Shown one piece after another: positions 1 to 5,361 of a stretch of DNA of 5,389 nucleotides. Position 1 is the first letter of the stretch. Each line of letters opens with the position of its first letter. Source of the stretch: Oscillospiraceae bacterium (GTDB lineage Bacteria > Bacillota > Clostridia > UMGS1883); the NCBI GenBank assembly GCA_015069065.1, contig SVJI01000103.1:1-5389 (forward strand). The letters run 5' to 3'. Position numbers and translations under genes: made by a program. The notes beneath the pieces are model-generated. The model made no database searches, was not told the origin of the DNA, and saw only the letters and a list, made by a program, of their open reading frames with translations.

Positions 1-62
1 TCAATAAGCGCCTGTAAATTCGTTCCTCCACCGGAAACCAGAACCGCTATACGCTTTAGCAT
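1..62 (-). CDS. purN: Phosphoribosylglycinamide formyltransferase PurN, N-terminal fragment (cut by window edge)
   Basis: Only the first 20 codons are present; the gene runs off the left edge. The visible peptide starts MLKRIAVLVSGGGTNLQALI, which matches the start of folate-dependent GAR transformylase: a first beta strand followed by the glycine-rich SGxGTNLQAL phosphate-binding loop. The family transfers a formyl group from 10-formyl-tetrahydrofolate to GAR, the third step of purine synthesis, in the cytoplasm. The ATG lies inside the end of purM, with a 7-nt overlap (ATGCTAA), so translation is probably coupled. A GAGGAAA sequence inside purM, about 11-13 nt upstream, can serve as ribosome binding site. 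The assignment rests on a short fragment but is well supported by its place after purM. Its folate cofactor fits the operon's ZTP riboswitch. Confidence 0.9.
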   Translation of the reverse strand, partial: MLKRIAVLVSGGGTNLQALI

Positions 63-1099
63 ATAACCACGCTTTCCTCACTCTTGATGATTTCACCGAT
101 TATGTATGCATCCTCGCCGTTTGCACGGAGAATTTCCAGTGCCTTATCAGCCTCATCCTTGGAAACAACAACGCTCATACCAACACCCATGTTAAAGGTA
201 TTGAACATATCGCGCTCTGATATATTGCCCTCTTTAGCGATAAGGTCAAAAATGGGAAGAATACGAACTGCACTCTTTTCAATTTTTGCACCCATACCCT
301 TGGGAAGGCTGCGGGGAATATTTTCATAGAAGCCACCGCCTGTAATATGTGACACTGCCTTAACTGTAACAGCATCAAAAAGTGCAAGCATGGGCTTAAC
401 ATAAATTCTGGTTGGTGTAAGGAGTGTTTCTCCTATGCTCTTACCGCCAAGTGCCTCAACAGGAACAGTAATATCTCTGTTCTCTACGTCAAATACCTTT
501 CTCACAAGGGAGAAGCCGTTTGAATGAACACCGCTGGAGGGAAGAGCGATAATAACATCGCCCTCAGTAACCTTTGAATTATCAAGGACCCTTGACTTAT
601 CAACCGCACCTACTGAGAAACCTGCAAGGTCATATTCCTCCACGCTGTAGAATCCGGGCATTTCGGCAGTTTCTCCGCCAACAAGCTCACATCCTGCCTG
701 AACACAGCCCTCTGCAATACCTGAAACGATTTCTGCTATTTTCTCAGGATAGTTCTTTCCGCAGGCAATGTAGTCAAGGAAAAGAAGCGGCTTTGCACCG
801 CAGCAAATAATATCATTAACACACATGGCGACACAGTCGATACCTACAGTATCATGCTTGTCCAGAATAAAAGCAAGCTTAAGCTTCGTACCTACACCAT
901 CGGTACCGCTTACAAGCACAGGATGGGGCATATTTGTTATATCAAGTTCAAACAAGCCGCCAAAGCCGCCGATGTCGGAGCTTTTTCCGTTCACCATGGT
1001 TCTCGCAATATGTTTTTTCATAAGTTCTACCGCACGGTAGCCTGCTGTAATGTCAACACCTGCTGCTGCGTAACTTGCTGATTGTGATTTTGAATTCAT
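56..1099 (-). CDS. purM: Phosphoribosylformylglycinamidine cyclo-ligase (AIR synthetase) PurM
   Basis: This enzyme closes the imidazole ring: FGAM + ATP gives AIR + ADP + Pi, the fifth purine step, in the cytoplasm. The 347-residue length is normal for bacterial PurM. Family motifs appear in order: SYAAAGVDI (9-17), the ATP-loop GTDGVGTKLKLA (65-76), VAMCVNDIICCGAKPLLFLDY (90-110), GCELVGGETAEMPGFY (136-151), PSSGVHSNGFSLVRKV (187-202), HITGGGFYENIPR (251-263) and MFNTFNMGVGM (298-308). An in-frame TTG six codons upstream would give a longer protein, but that TTG lies within the bases just ahead of the Shine-Dalgarno (1108-1115), so the ATG giving MNSKSQSASY is chosen. The gap to the purF-like gene is 18 bp, and the stop overlaps the purN start. 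No key residue seems to be missing. Confidence 0.97.
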   Translation of the reverse strand: MNSKSQSASYAAAGVDITAGYRAVELMKKHIARTMVNGKSSDIGGFGGLFELDITNMPHPVLVSGTDGVGTKLKLAFILDKHDTVGIDCVAMCVNDIICCGAKPLLFLDYIACGKNYPEKIAEIVSGIAEGCVQAGCELVGGETAEMPGFYSVEEYDLAGFSVGAVDKSRVLDNSKVTEGDVIIALPSSGVHSNGFSLVRKVFDVENRDITVPVEALGGKSIGETLLTPTRIYVKPMLALFDAVTVKAVSHITGGGFYENIPRSLPKGMGAKIEKSAVRILPIFDLIAKEGNISERDMFNTFNMGVGMSVVVSKDEADKALEILRANGEDAYIIGEIIKSEESVVIC

Positions 1100-1107
1100 A
1101 ATATATT

Positions 1108-1115
1108 CTCCTTTC
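1108..1115 (-). promoter_or_regulatory. Ribosome binding site of purM (decides the start)
   Basis: On the minus strand this reads GAAAGGAG, a near-perfect Shine-Dalgarno, 8 nt before the ATG at 1097-1099. It fixes the purM start at MNSK. The upstream in-frame TTG (1115-1117) overlaps its first base and would have no ribosome binding site of its own. Confidence 0.85.
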
Positions 1116-1117
1116 AA

Positions 1118-2542
1118 TTAACCCTTACCGTTCCAACAATATGTGCAGAGCTTACAAGGCTCAAGTCCTATCGCCTCAATTGTTCCCTCGATTGACTGGA
1201 ATTCCAGCGAAGCAAACTTAAAGTTCTCTGCTATTTTCTTTCTAAGCGACTTACCTCTTTCTGTAGAGGCATCGCCGTATTCATCAATATATTTTAATCC
1301 TTCTTCACCCTCAAGCTCGACTATTGTACGTCTCGCTATAAGCTCCATCTCACTTGTGGCACGGCTGAAGTTAAGATATTTACAGCTATACATAACGGGC
1401 GGGCAGGCACTGCGCATATGCACCTCTTTAGCACCGTTTGAATAAAGGAAATCCACCGTCTCCTTAAGCTGAGTTCCACGTACAATTGAGTCATCAACAA
1501 ACAACAGTTTTTTATCAACGATTAAATCATGTACAGGAAGCTGCTTCATTTTAGCTACACGCGCGCGTTCTGTCTGTTTTGGGGTAGTAAAGCTTCTCGC
1601 CCATGTGGGGGTGTATTTTATGAAAGGACGTGCAAACGGTATGTCACATTCATTTGCATAGCCAATGGCATGGGGGGTGCCTGAATCGGGTACACCGCTT
1701 ACGTAATCGAGGCTTTCTGCATTCTTACATTCCTTATCATTTTTTGCCATTATACGACCGTTGCGGTTACGCATTACCTCAACATTAACACCCTCGTATA
1801 TAGAGTTGGGATAACCGTAATAAGTCCACAGGAAAGAGCATATCTTCATCTCTTTACCGGGGGCGGCAAGCTGTGTCAGTTCAGTTGCACTGAACTCTAC
1901 GATTTCACCAGGTCCCAGTTCCCTCTCCAGTTCATAGCCGACCTTTTGACAGGCAAAGGACTCAAAGGATGCACAATATCCGTCCTCCGACTTTGCGATA
2001 TGAATGGGAGTTCTTCCCAATCTGTCACGCGCGGCTATAATATTTCCGTTATCCTTTAATATCAGAACTGATGCAGAGCCATCAATAACACTCTGCGCGA
2101 ACTTAATACCATCCACGAAACTGCTTTTCTGGTTAATAAGTGCTGCAAAAAGCTCTGTGGAATTTACCTTACCCCCTGTCATTGCGTCAAAATGACCGCC
2201 GCTGAAAGAAAGGTACTGGTCTATAAGTTCCTCCAGATTATTTATAACACCCACAATACAGATAGCATATATTCCGAGATTTGACCTGATAAGAAGCGGC
2301 TGCGGGTCACTGTCACTTATACAACCTATGGCCGAGGTTCCCTGCATCTCATCAAAAATGTGGTCAAACTTTGTACGGAACGGAGAATTTTCTATATTCT
2401 TAATCTGCCGCTGCAGACCTATCTCCTTATCGTATGCTGCCACGCCGCCTCGTTTAATGCCGAGATGGGAATGATAGTCTGTCCCGAAAAATACGTCTGT
2501 TAAAGCATCATTCTTACTTGATACGCCAAAAAATCCACCCAT
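1118..2542 (-). CDS. purF: PurF-like amidophosphoribosyltransferase with degenerate glutaminase domain
   Basis: PurF makes phosphoribosylamine from PRPP and glutamine, the first committed purine step. This 474-residue homologue has both halves: an N-terminal Ntn-hydrolase/glutaminase-like domain (about 1-230) and a C-terminal phosphoribosyltransferase domain (about 250-460). The PRPP loop LLFVDDSIVRGTQ (346-358) and VPDSGTPHAIGYA (284-296) are intact. Cysteines 235, 387, 466 and 469 sit where the Bacillus-type enzyme ligates its 4Fe-4S cluster. The glutaminase half is abnormal. The protein starts MGGFFG instead of MCGxxG, so the nucleophile Cys1 is Gly. The HVRYxT arginine segment is shortened to GCISDSD (73-79). 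The HNGNLVN oxyanion loop reads IVGVINN (96-102), and the Asp of SD[ST]E is Ser128. The start is secure: AAAGGAG is 7 nt upstream, and an in-frame TAA (2555-2557) leaves no upstream start. Its place between purE and purM argues for a purine role, perhaps as an ammonia-dependent transferase; that is inference. Confidence 0.85.
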   Translation of the reverse strand: MGGFFGVSSKNDALTDVFFGTDYHSHLGIKRGGVAAYDKEIGLQRQIKNIENSPFRTKFDHIFDEMQGTSAIGCISDSDPQPLLIRSNLGIYAICIVGVINNLEELIDQYLSFSGGHFDAMTGGKVNSTELFAALINQKSSFVDGIKFAQSVIDGSASVLILKDNGNIIAARDRLGRTPIHIAKSEDGYCASFESFACQKVGYELERELGPGEIVEFSATELTQLAAPGKEMKICSFLWTYYGYPNSIYEGVNVEVMRNRNGRIMAKNDKECKNAESLDYVSGVPDSGTPHAIGYANECDIPFARPFIKYTPTWARSFTTPKQTERARVAKMKQLPVHDLIVDKKLLFVDDSIVRGTQLKETVDFLYSNGAKEVHMRSACPPVMYSCKYLNFSRATSEMELIARRTIVELEGEEGLKYIDEYGDASTERGKSLRKKIAENFKFASLEFQSIEGTIEAIGLEPCKLCTYCWNGKG

Positions 2543-2549
2543 TAGATTA

Positions 2550-2556
2550 CTCCTTT
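2550..2556 (-). promoter_or_regulatory. Ribosome binding site of the purF-like gene
   Basis: The minus strand reads AAAGGAG, 7 nt before the ATG at 2540-2542. It overlaps an in-frame TAA at 2555-2557, and no ATG, GTG or TTG lies between that stop and the ATG. This matters because it shows that the missing N-terminal cysteine is not caused by a wrongly chosen start or an unseen propeptide. The rest of the 49-bp purE-purF gap holds only a weak GGCAC-AGT-GTGCC inverted repeat (2564-2576). Confidence 0.85.
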
Positions 2557-2591
2557 ATACTAAGGCACACTGTGCCGTAAACTGACTGAAA

Positions 2592-3086
2592 TTAGTTGTT
2601 AAACTTTTCCTCAACTGCCTTATTTTTCTCAAGCACTTTTTCTGATGCCGCCTTTCTGGAAGCATCCAGCTTATCTACCAGAGCTTCGTCAGAGGTTGCA
2701 AGAATCTGTATAGAAAGCAAAGCGGCATTGGCAGCACCGTCGATAGCAACTGTTGCTACAGGTATGCCTGAGGGCATCTGTACAGTTGACAAAAGTGCGT
2801 CCAAGCCGTCAAGTGTAGATGATTTTACAGGGATTCCTATTACAGGCAGAGTTGTATTTGCGGCAATGGCACCTGCAAGGTGTGCTGCTTTACCTGCAGC
2901 AGCAATGATTGCACCAAAGCCGTTCTTACGCGCATTTTTAGAAAACTCCGCTGCCTGAATGGGAGTTCTGTGTGCAGAAAATACATGTACCTCATAAGGT
3001 ACACCAAATTCCTTTAAAGTATCTATCGCTTTTTCAACAACGGGCAAATCACTGTCAGAGCCCATGATAATACCAACTTTTTTCAT
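2592..3086 (-). CDS. purE: N5-carboxyaminoimidazole ribonucleotide mutase PurE (class I)
   Basis: PurE moves the carboxyl group of N5-CAIR to carbon 4, giving CAIR, in the middle of purine synthesis; class I enzymes normally work with the N5-CAIR synthetase PurK, which is not in this window. The 164-residue length is typical. Signatures: MGSDSD (8-13), the catalytic-histidine motif SAHRTP (37-42, His39), the AAHLAG loop (67-72), and LLSTVQMPSGIPVATVAI (98-115). The AAHLxG loop marks class I rather than class II AIR carboxylase. Small departures are GK for the usual GG (65-66) and HLAG for HLPG. It is the first gene of the operon. The ATG (3084-3086) follows AAAGGA with an 11-nt spacer, a little long. 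It lies about 180 nt downstream of the predicted transcription start, behind the ZTP riboswitch. Confidence 0.96.
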   Translation of the reverse strand: MKKVGIIMGSDSDLPVVEKAIDTLKEFGVPYEVHVFSAHRTPIQAAEFSKNARKNGFGAIIAAAGKAAHLAGAIAANTTLPVIGIPVKSSTLDGLDALLSTVQMPSGIPVATVAIDGAANAALLSIQILATSDEALVDKLDASRKAASEKVLEKNKAVEEKFNN

Positions 3087-3114
3087 AATTTAATCATTCC
3101 TTTCATGATAGTTG

Positions 3115-3139
3115 CCGCCCAGGCGGAAATAAATTTCCG
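3115..3139 (-). other. Alternative leader hairpins with a second copy of the riboswitch 3' motif
   Basis: Between the leader terminator and the purE ribosome binding site the RNA can form CGGAAAT-TT-ATTTCCG (3124-3139) or CCGCC-TG-GGCGG (3115-3126). The two share bases, so they exclude each other. The second contains CCGCCTGGGC (3117-3126), which is the consensus 3' motif of ZTP riboswitches. The true aptamer here uses CCGTCTGGGC (3186-3195). No second copy of the 5' aptamer half (GTGACTG, GGGAGC) is visible, so this is not a full tandem riboswitch. Its function is unknown; it could be a relic, a decoy pairing partner, or chance. Confidence 0.4.
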
Positions 3140-3145
3140 AAACGC

Positions 3146-3190
3146 AAAAAATGGCGCACCTGCTGCGTCGCTGCAGAACAGATACGCCCA
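3146..3190 (-). terminator. Riboswitch-controlled intrinsic terminator in the purE leader
   Basis: The 5' arm 3190-3179 (TGGGCGTATCTG) pairs with 3162-3152 (CAGGTGCGCCA), with one bulged G at 3187 and two G-U pairs. The helix continues past a TT bulge as CTGC/GCAG around the loop AGCGAC. Six U residues follow (3151-3146). Its 5' arm begins with the TGGGC (3186-3190) that forms the P3 3' strand of the ZTP aptamer, so aptamer and terminator cannot form together. Ligand binding should prevent termination and switch the pur operon on. Confidence 0.85.
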
Positions 3191-3258
3191 GACGGTCGGC
3201 AAAAAACGCTTTTTGCTCCCATGCGGTTAGGTCCGCTTTTCCGTCAGTCACAAAAAGC
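3186..3258 (-). ncRNA. ZTP (ZMP/ZTP, pfl motif) riboswitch aptamer
   Basis: The minus-strand leader carries the hallmarks of the ZTP riboswitch class in order. P1 5' arm GCTTTTT (3252-3258) is followed by the conserved GTGACTGACGG (3241-3251). P2 is GCGG/CCGC (3233-3236 with 3223-3226). The conserved GGGAGC (3215-3220) follows, then P1 3' arm AAAAAGC (3208-3214). P3 is GCC/GGC (3198-3200 with 3186-3188) within GCCGACCGTCTGGGC. The pseudoknot ACGG (3241-3244) with CCGT (3192-3195) is perfect. This class senses ZMP/ZTP (AICAR phosphates), which accumulate when 10-formyl-tetrahydrofolate is short, and commonly controls purine and folate genes. It lies about 10 nt after the predicted transcription start and before purE. 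The call is based on remembered consensus and hand folding. Confidence 0.93.
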
Positions 3259-3274
3259 CACGTTCACAGATATT

Positions 3275-3304
3275 ATTATACCAATTTTTCAAAAACTTTG
3301 TCAA
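3275..3304 (-). promoter_or_regulatory. Sigma-A promoter of the pur operon
   Basis: On the minus strand TTGACA (3299-3304), 18 bp, TATAAT (3275-3280): both hexamers match the housekeeping consensus exactly, and TGG just before the -10 makes it an extended -10. The predicted start is near 3264-3268, giving a leader of roughly 180 nt that contains the whole riboswitch. Such a strong basal promoter fits control by attenuation. Confidence 0.9.
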
Positions 3305-3312
3305 GGGTAAAA

Positions 3313-3337
3313 CCGATAATTTTCGGCAAATATTTGC
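3313..3337. promoter_or_regulatory. Two overlapping palindromes upstream of the pur promoter (possible operator)
   Basis: Plus strand: CCGA-TAATTT-TCGG (3313-3326) shares a G with the perfect 12-bp palindrome GCAAATATTTGC (3326-3337). They begin 8 bp upstream of the -35. The 12-mer resembles the core of the E. coli PurR operator (GCAAACGTTTGC) but has TA at the centre instead of CG. AAAACCGATAATT partly resembles the Bacillus PurBox. No specific regulator can be assigned; A/T-rich palindromes also occur by chance. Confidence 0.35.
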
Positions 3338-3353
3338 TTTTATCACCACAAAG

Positions 3354-3385
3354 AAAAATAAGGCTGCCGAGGCAGTCTTATTTTT
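3354..3385 (-). terminator. Intrinsic terminator after the AEC transporter gene
   Basis: A nearly perfect 15-bp inverted repeat with a 2-nt centre: on the minus strand AAGACTGCC-TC-GGCAGCCTT flanked by A5T and AT5. It contains one A-C mismatch on the minus strand, which is a G-T pair on the plus strand, and begins 10 nt past the transporter stop. The T-rich 3' flank on both strands makes it potentially bidirectional, but no gene approaches from the left on the plus strand. It separates the rpiR-AEC unit from the pur promoter. Confidence 0.85.
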
Positions 3386-3394
3386 CCTTAAAAA

Positions 3395-4327
3395 TCATAA
3401 AATCAGAGCAAAAATCAACGGAATTGTTATACAGGAAAGCAGATGGGATATTATCGCCATACCTGCCCCGACAGAGGTATCTTTTCCGTATGCGTTGGGA
3501 ATTACAATCGTGTTAAGTCCCAGCGGCATCGCAAGTGAACACAGTGCGCATATAAACAGTGTGCGGCTAAGATGCAGATACGGTGATAAAAGTAAAAACA
3601 CCAGCGGAATTATAACTAGCCGTATTATGGACACTGTGTAAATTTTCATATCTGTAAAGGTTTTCTTCATGCTGATTGATGAAACGGTAATTCCTGTCAG
3701 AAGCATTGCCATGGGCGACATACAATCGCCTGATACGCTGACAACCGATTCAAACCATGCCGGTAGTCGAAGCCCTGAAAGTCCTATTATACTGCCGACT
3801 ATCATGGCAAAGAACATGGGGTTAATAAATGCCTTTAACCTTTTTCTGAGAGTTTGCTTTCCGTCACAATCGGCAATTAAAAGCACAGGCACACCCCAAA
3901 GGTAAATCATCGTCCACAACGGTAGTGTGAATATAATATATTCCAGAAATATGTCTGGAAAAAGTGCATTTACAACGGCGTTTCCCATGAAACCGAAATT
4001 TGAAAATGCAAGTCCGTATGTATATATATTCTGCTCGTACTTATTCTTTGTCACGCATCTGGATATTAGCATAGATAAGGGCATTATAACAATTATCATC
4101 ACCAGACTTACTGCGAGTATTTTCCACGCGGATTCAAACTGTTTCACGGTAAAGTTTTTGATAAATGTATTGAATACAAGTGCGGGAACAAACAGCGTGT
4201 TTTCAAGCTTTGCAATAACTGTTCCTGAATTTTCGGGGATAACCTTATACTTTGCAAATAAAAATCCCAAGACTATAAAAGAAAACAGAAATGCGGTCTG
4301 ATTCAATGTTGATGAAAAAACGTTCAT
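3395..4327 (-). CDS. AEC-family (auxin efflux carrier-like) membrane transporter
   Basis: A 310-residue, very hydrophobic protein with about ten membrane segments, roughly at 10-27, 45-57, 68-88, 104-122, 128-150, 167-184, 200-217, 228-248, 255-277 and 287-309. This is the usual size and layout of the bacterial auxin-efflux-carrier family, whose studied bacterial members include malonate and malate carriers. Family-like stretches are FSNFGFMGNAVVNALF (108-123, after TM4), FINPMFFAMIVGSIIGLSG (167-185), SPMAMLLTGITVSS (204-217), and AMPLGLNTIVIPNAYGKD (266-283), with a polar break in a membrane segment typical of the fold. There is no signal peptide beyond the first membrane segment. The start has a GAGG ribosome binding site 8 nt upstream. 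The gene follows the RpiR regulator by 33 bp and probably shares its transcript. The substrate cannot be read from the sequence. Confidence 0.88.
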   Translation of the reverse strand: MNVFSSTLNQTAFLFSFIVLGFLFAKYKVIPENSGTVIAKLENTLFVPALVFNTFIKNFTVKQFESAWKILAVSLVMIIVIMPLSMLISRCVTKNKYEQNIYTYGLAFSNFGFMGNAVVNALFPDIFLEYIIFTLPLWTMIYLWGVPVLLIADCDGKQTLRKRLKAFINPMFFAMIVGSIIGLSGLRLPAWFESVVSVSGDCMSPMAMLLTGITVSSISMKKTFTDMKIYTVSIIRLVIIPLVFLLLSPYLHLSRTLFICALCSLAMPLGLNTIVIPNAYGKDTSVGAGMAIISHLLSCITIPLIFALIL

Positions 4328-4360
4328 TACTTACCTCTTAATGGGGCATATCCCCTATTT

Positions 4361-5200
4361 TTAATATCTTATTTCCTTTAAAATTCTGTTTCGCTTTTCT
4401 ACGTATTCGGAAAAATCGTCATACTTCATGGATGCCAGAGTCATCATGAGAGCATCCACGATACAAAAGTGGGCTATGCGTGCCGACACTGCCTCCACAG
4501 GATAATTCTCCTCGTCCGAATAGACAATCAGCTTCTCGTCACACTCACGGCTGAGGGTACTTCTCGAAAAGCTTGTTATCGCGAGGGTTTTTGCACCTGA
4601 TTCCTTTGCATGGCGCAATGCATCGACTACGGCTTTTGTTTCTCCGCTGTGGGAAATTCCAATCACCACATCGTTTTCACCTGTATTCATGGCGGCAACA
4701 TTCATGTAAAGTATGTCAGTATAGGCATACGCATGAAATCCAAGCTGTGAAAATCTGTAGTGCGCATCGTTTGCAACAACGGACGATGTTCCTACACCGA
4801 AAATGAATATTCTCTCAGCATTAAAAAGCTTTTGTGCAATGGAAGTTATACTTTCAAAGTCCATCATTTCAATGGTATTATGCAAAGCTCCTATCCCCGA
4901 TGAGAAAACCTTCTTAAAAATATCCTCTGCAGTGTCGCAGGGTGAAAATGACGGCAGTATGCCCCCTGTTGTTGATTTATGAACCTCTCCCGCCAGAGAA
5001 ATTTTCAAATCTGAAAAGCCCTTTAGACCAACTGACTTACACAGTCTGATAACTGCCGACGGAGCAGTAGAGCAACTATCTGCCAATTCCTTTGCCGTCA
5101 TACGGACAACCTTTTCGGGATTTGAGAGAATGTATGACGCGAGTTTTTTCTCGGTTTCCGTAAGTTTTTTATATACATTGTGTATTTGTGAAATCGCCAT
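4361..5200 (-). CDS. MurR/RpiR-family transcriptional regulator (HTH + SIS domains)
   Basis: The 279-residue length is standard for this family of sugar-phosphate-responsive DNA-binding proteins. The N-terminal HTH_6 domain (about 1-77) starts with LTETEKKLASYILSNPEKV (13-31). Its helix-turn-helix is MTAKELADSCSTAPSAVIRL (34-53), followed by CKSVGLKGFSDLK (54-66). A linker leads to a SIS domain (about 120-256) with FIFGVGTSS (132-140) and the phosphosugar-loop motif ISHSGETKAVVDALRHAKE (182-200), then AITSF and SRECD. A SIS domain in this setting normally binds a phosphorylated sugar that alters DNA binding. The start is supported by AAAGGAG 6 nt before the ATG. It is first in a two-gene unit with the AEC transporter, which is its likely target together with itself. 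The effector is unknown. Confidence 0.94.
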   Translation of the reverse strand: MAISQIHNVYKKLTETEKKLASYILSNPEKVVRMTAKELADSCSTAPSAVIRLCKSVGLKGFSDLKISLAGEVHKSTTGGILPSFSPCDTAEDIFKKVFSSGIGALHNTIEMMDFESITSIAQKLFNAERIFIFGVGTSSVVANDAHYRFSQLGFHAYAYTDILYMNVAAMNTGENDVVIGISHSGETKAVVDALRHAKESGAKTLAITSFSRSTLSRECDEKLIVYSDEENYPVEAVSARIAHFCIVDALMMTLASMKYDDFSEYVEKRNRILKEIRY

Positions 5201-5243
5201 AAAAAACTCCTTTAAAATTTTATTCTACTTAAAATAAACATCT

Positions 5244-5258
5244 TAGAATTTATTTCTA
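5244..5258. promoter_or_regulatory. Inverted repeat at the rpiR transcription start (candidate operator)
   Basis: Minus strand TAGAA-ATAAA-TTCTA: a perfect 5-5-5 inverted repeat that begins at the last base of the -10 and covers the predicted transcription start. This is a position where a bound repressor would block initiation. A further TAGAA half-site lies downstream in the leader (about 5222-5226). Autoregulation by the RpiR protein is an inference from position; the region is A/T-rich, so chance is possible. Confidence 0.45.
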
Positions 5259-5286
5259 TTATATTACTCTGCGCTATTGTTGTCAA
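5258..5286 (-). promoter_or_regulatory. Sigma-A promoter of the rpiR-AEC unit
   Basis: Minus strand TTGACA (5281-5286), 17 bp, TATAAT (5258-5263): an exact match to the housekeeping consensus at optimal spacing. The predicted start is near 5251, giving an A/T-rich leader of about 50 nt before the AAAGGAG ribosome binding site and the ATG at 5198-5200. Confidence 0.9.
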
Positions 5287-5319
5287 GTAAAAGCTGTATA
5301 TTTTTCCTATCTCTAAAAA

Positions 5320-5361
5320 CAAAAGTACTGTAAAAAAACAGACTTTTTTACAGTACTTTTG
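5320..5361 (-). terminator. Strong symmetrical intrinsic terminator of an upstream gene outside the window
   Basis: Perfect 18-bp inverted repeat around a 6-nt loop: CAAAAGTACTGTAAAAAA (5320-5337), ACAGAC, and its complement (5344-5361). On the minus strand it is followed by TTTTTAG, and on the plus strand by CTTTTAATT, so it could work both ways. It sits just upstream of the rpiR promoter and most likely ends a minus-strand gene to the right of the window. The last 28 bp (5362-5389) are too short to assign. Confidence 0.85.

Noticed and set aside
1100..1117. Upstream TTG start for purM, adding six residues
   Set aside because: The extra codons consist of the Shine-Dalgarno itself; the ATG 8 nt after AAAGGAG is the natural start.
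2564..2576. GGCAC-ACT-GTGCC inverted repeat in the purE-purF gap
   Set aside because: A 5-bp stem with a 3-nt loop and no U-tract; at most a weak intra-operon hairpin.
2004..2958. Plus-strand open frames opposite the purF-like gene and purE
   Set aside because: They are antisense shadows of well-supported genes, with no convincing ribosome binding site or recognisable domain.
3082..3105. A seven-codon upstream frame (MKGMIKL) whose TGA overlaps the purE ATG
   Set aside because: It has no ribosome binding site of its own and includes purE's Shine-Dalgarno; the overlap is probably chance.
3151..3516. A 121-codon plus-strand open frame across the intergenic region
   Set aside because: It runs antisense through the riboswitch, the pur promoter, the AEC terminator and the end of the AEC gene. 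Its arginine- and cysteine-rich sequence looks unlike a real protein, and the structured RNA explains the bases better.
4343..4355. GGGG-CATAT-CCCC inverted repeat between rpiR and the AEC gene
   Set aside because: Only four base pairs and no following T-run, so it is not a terminator; too short to call a regulatory element.
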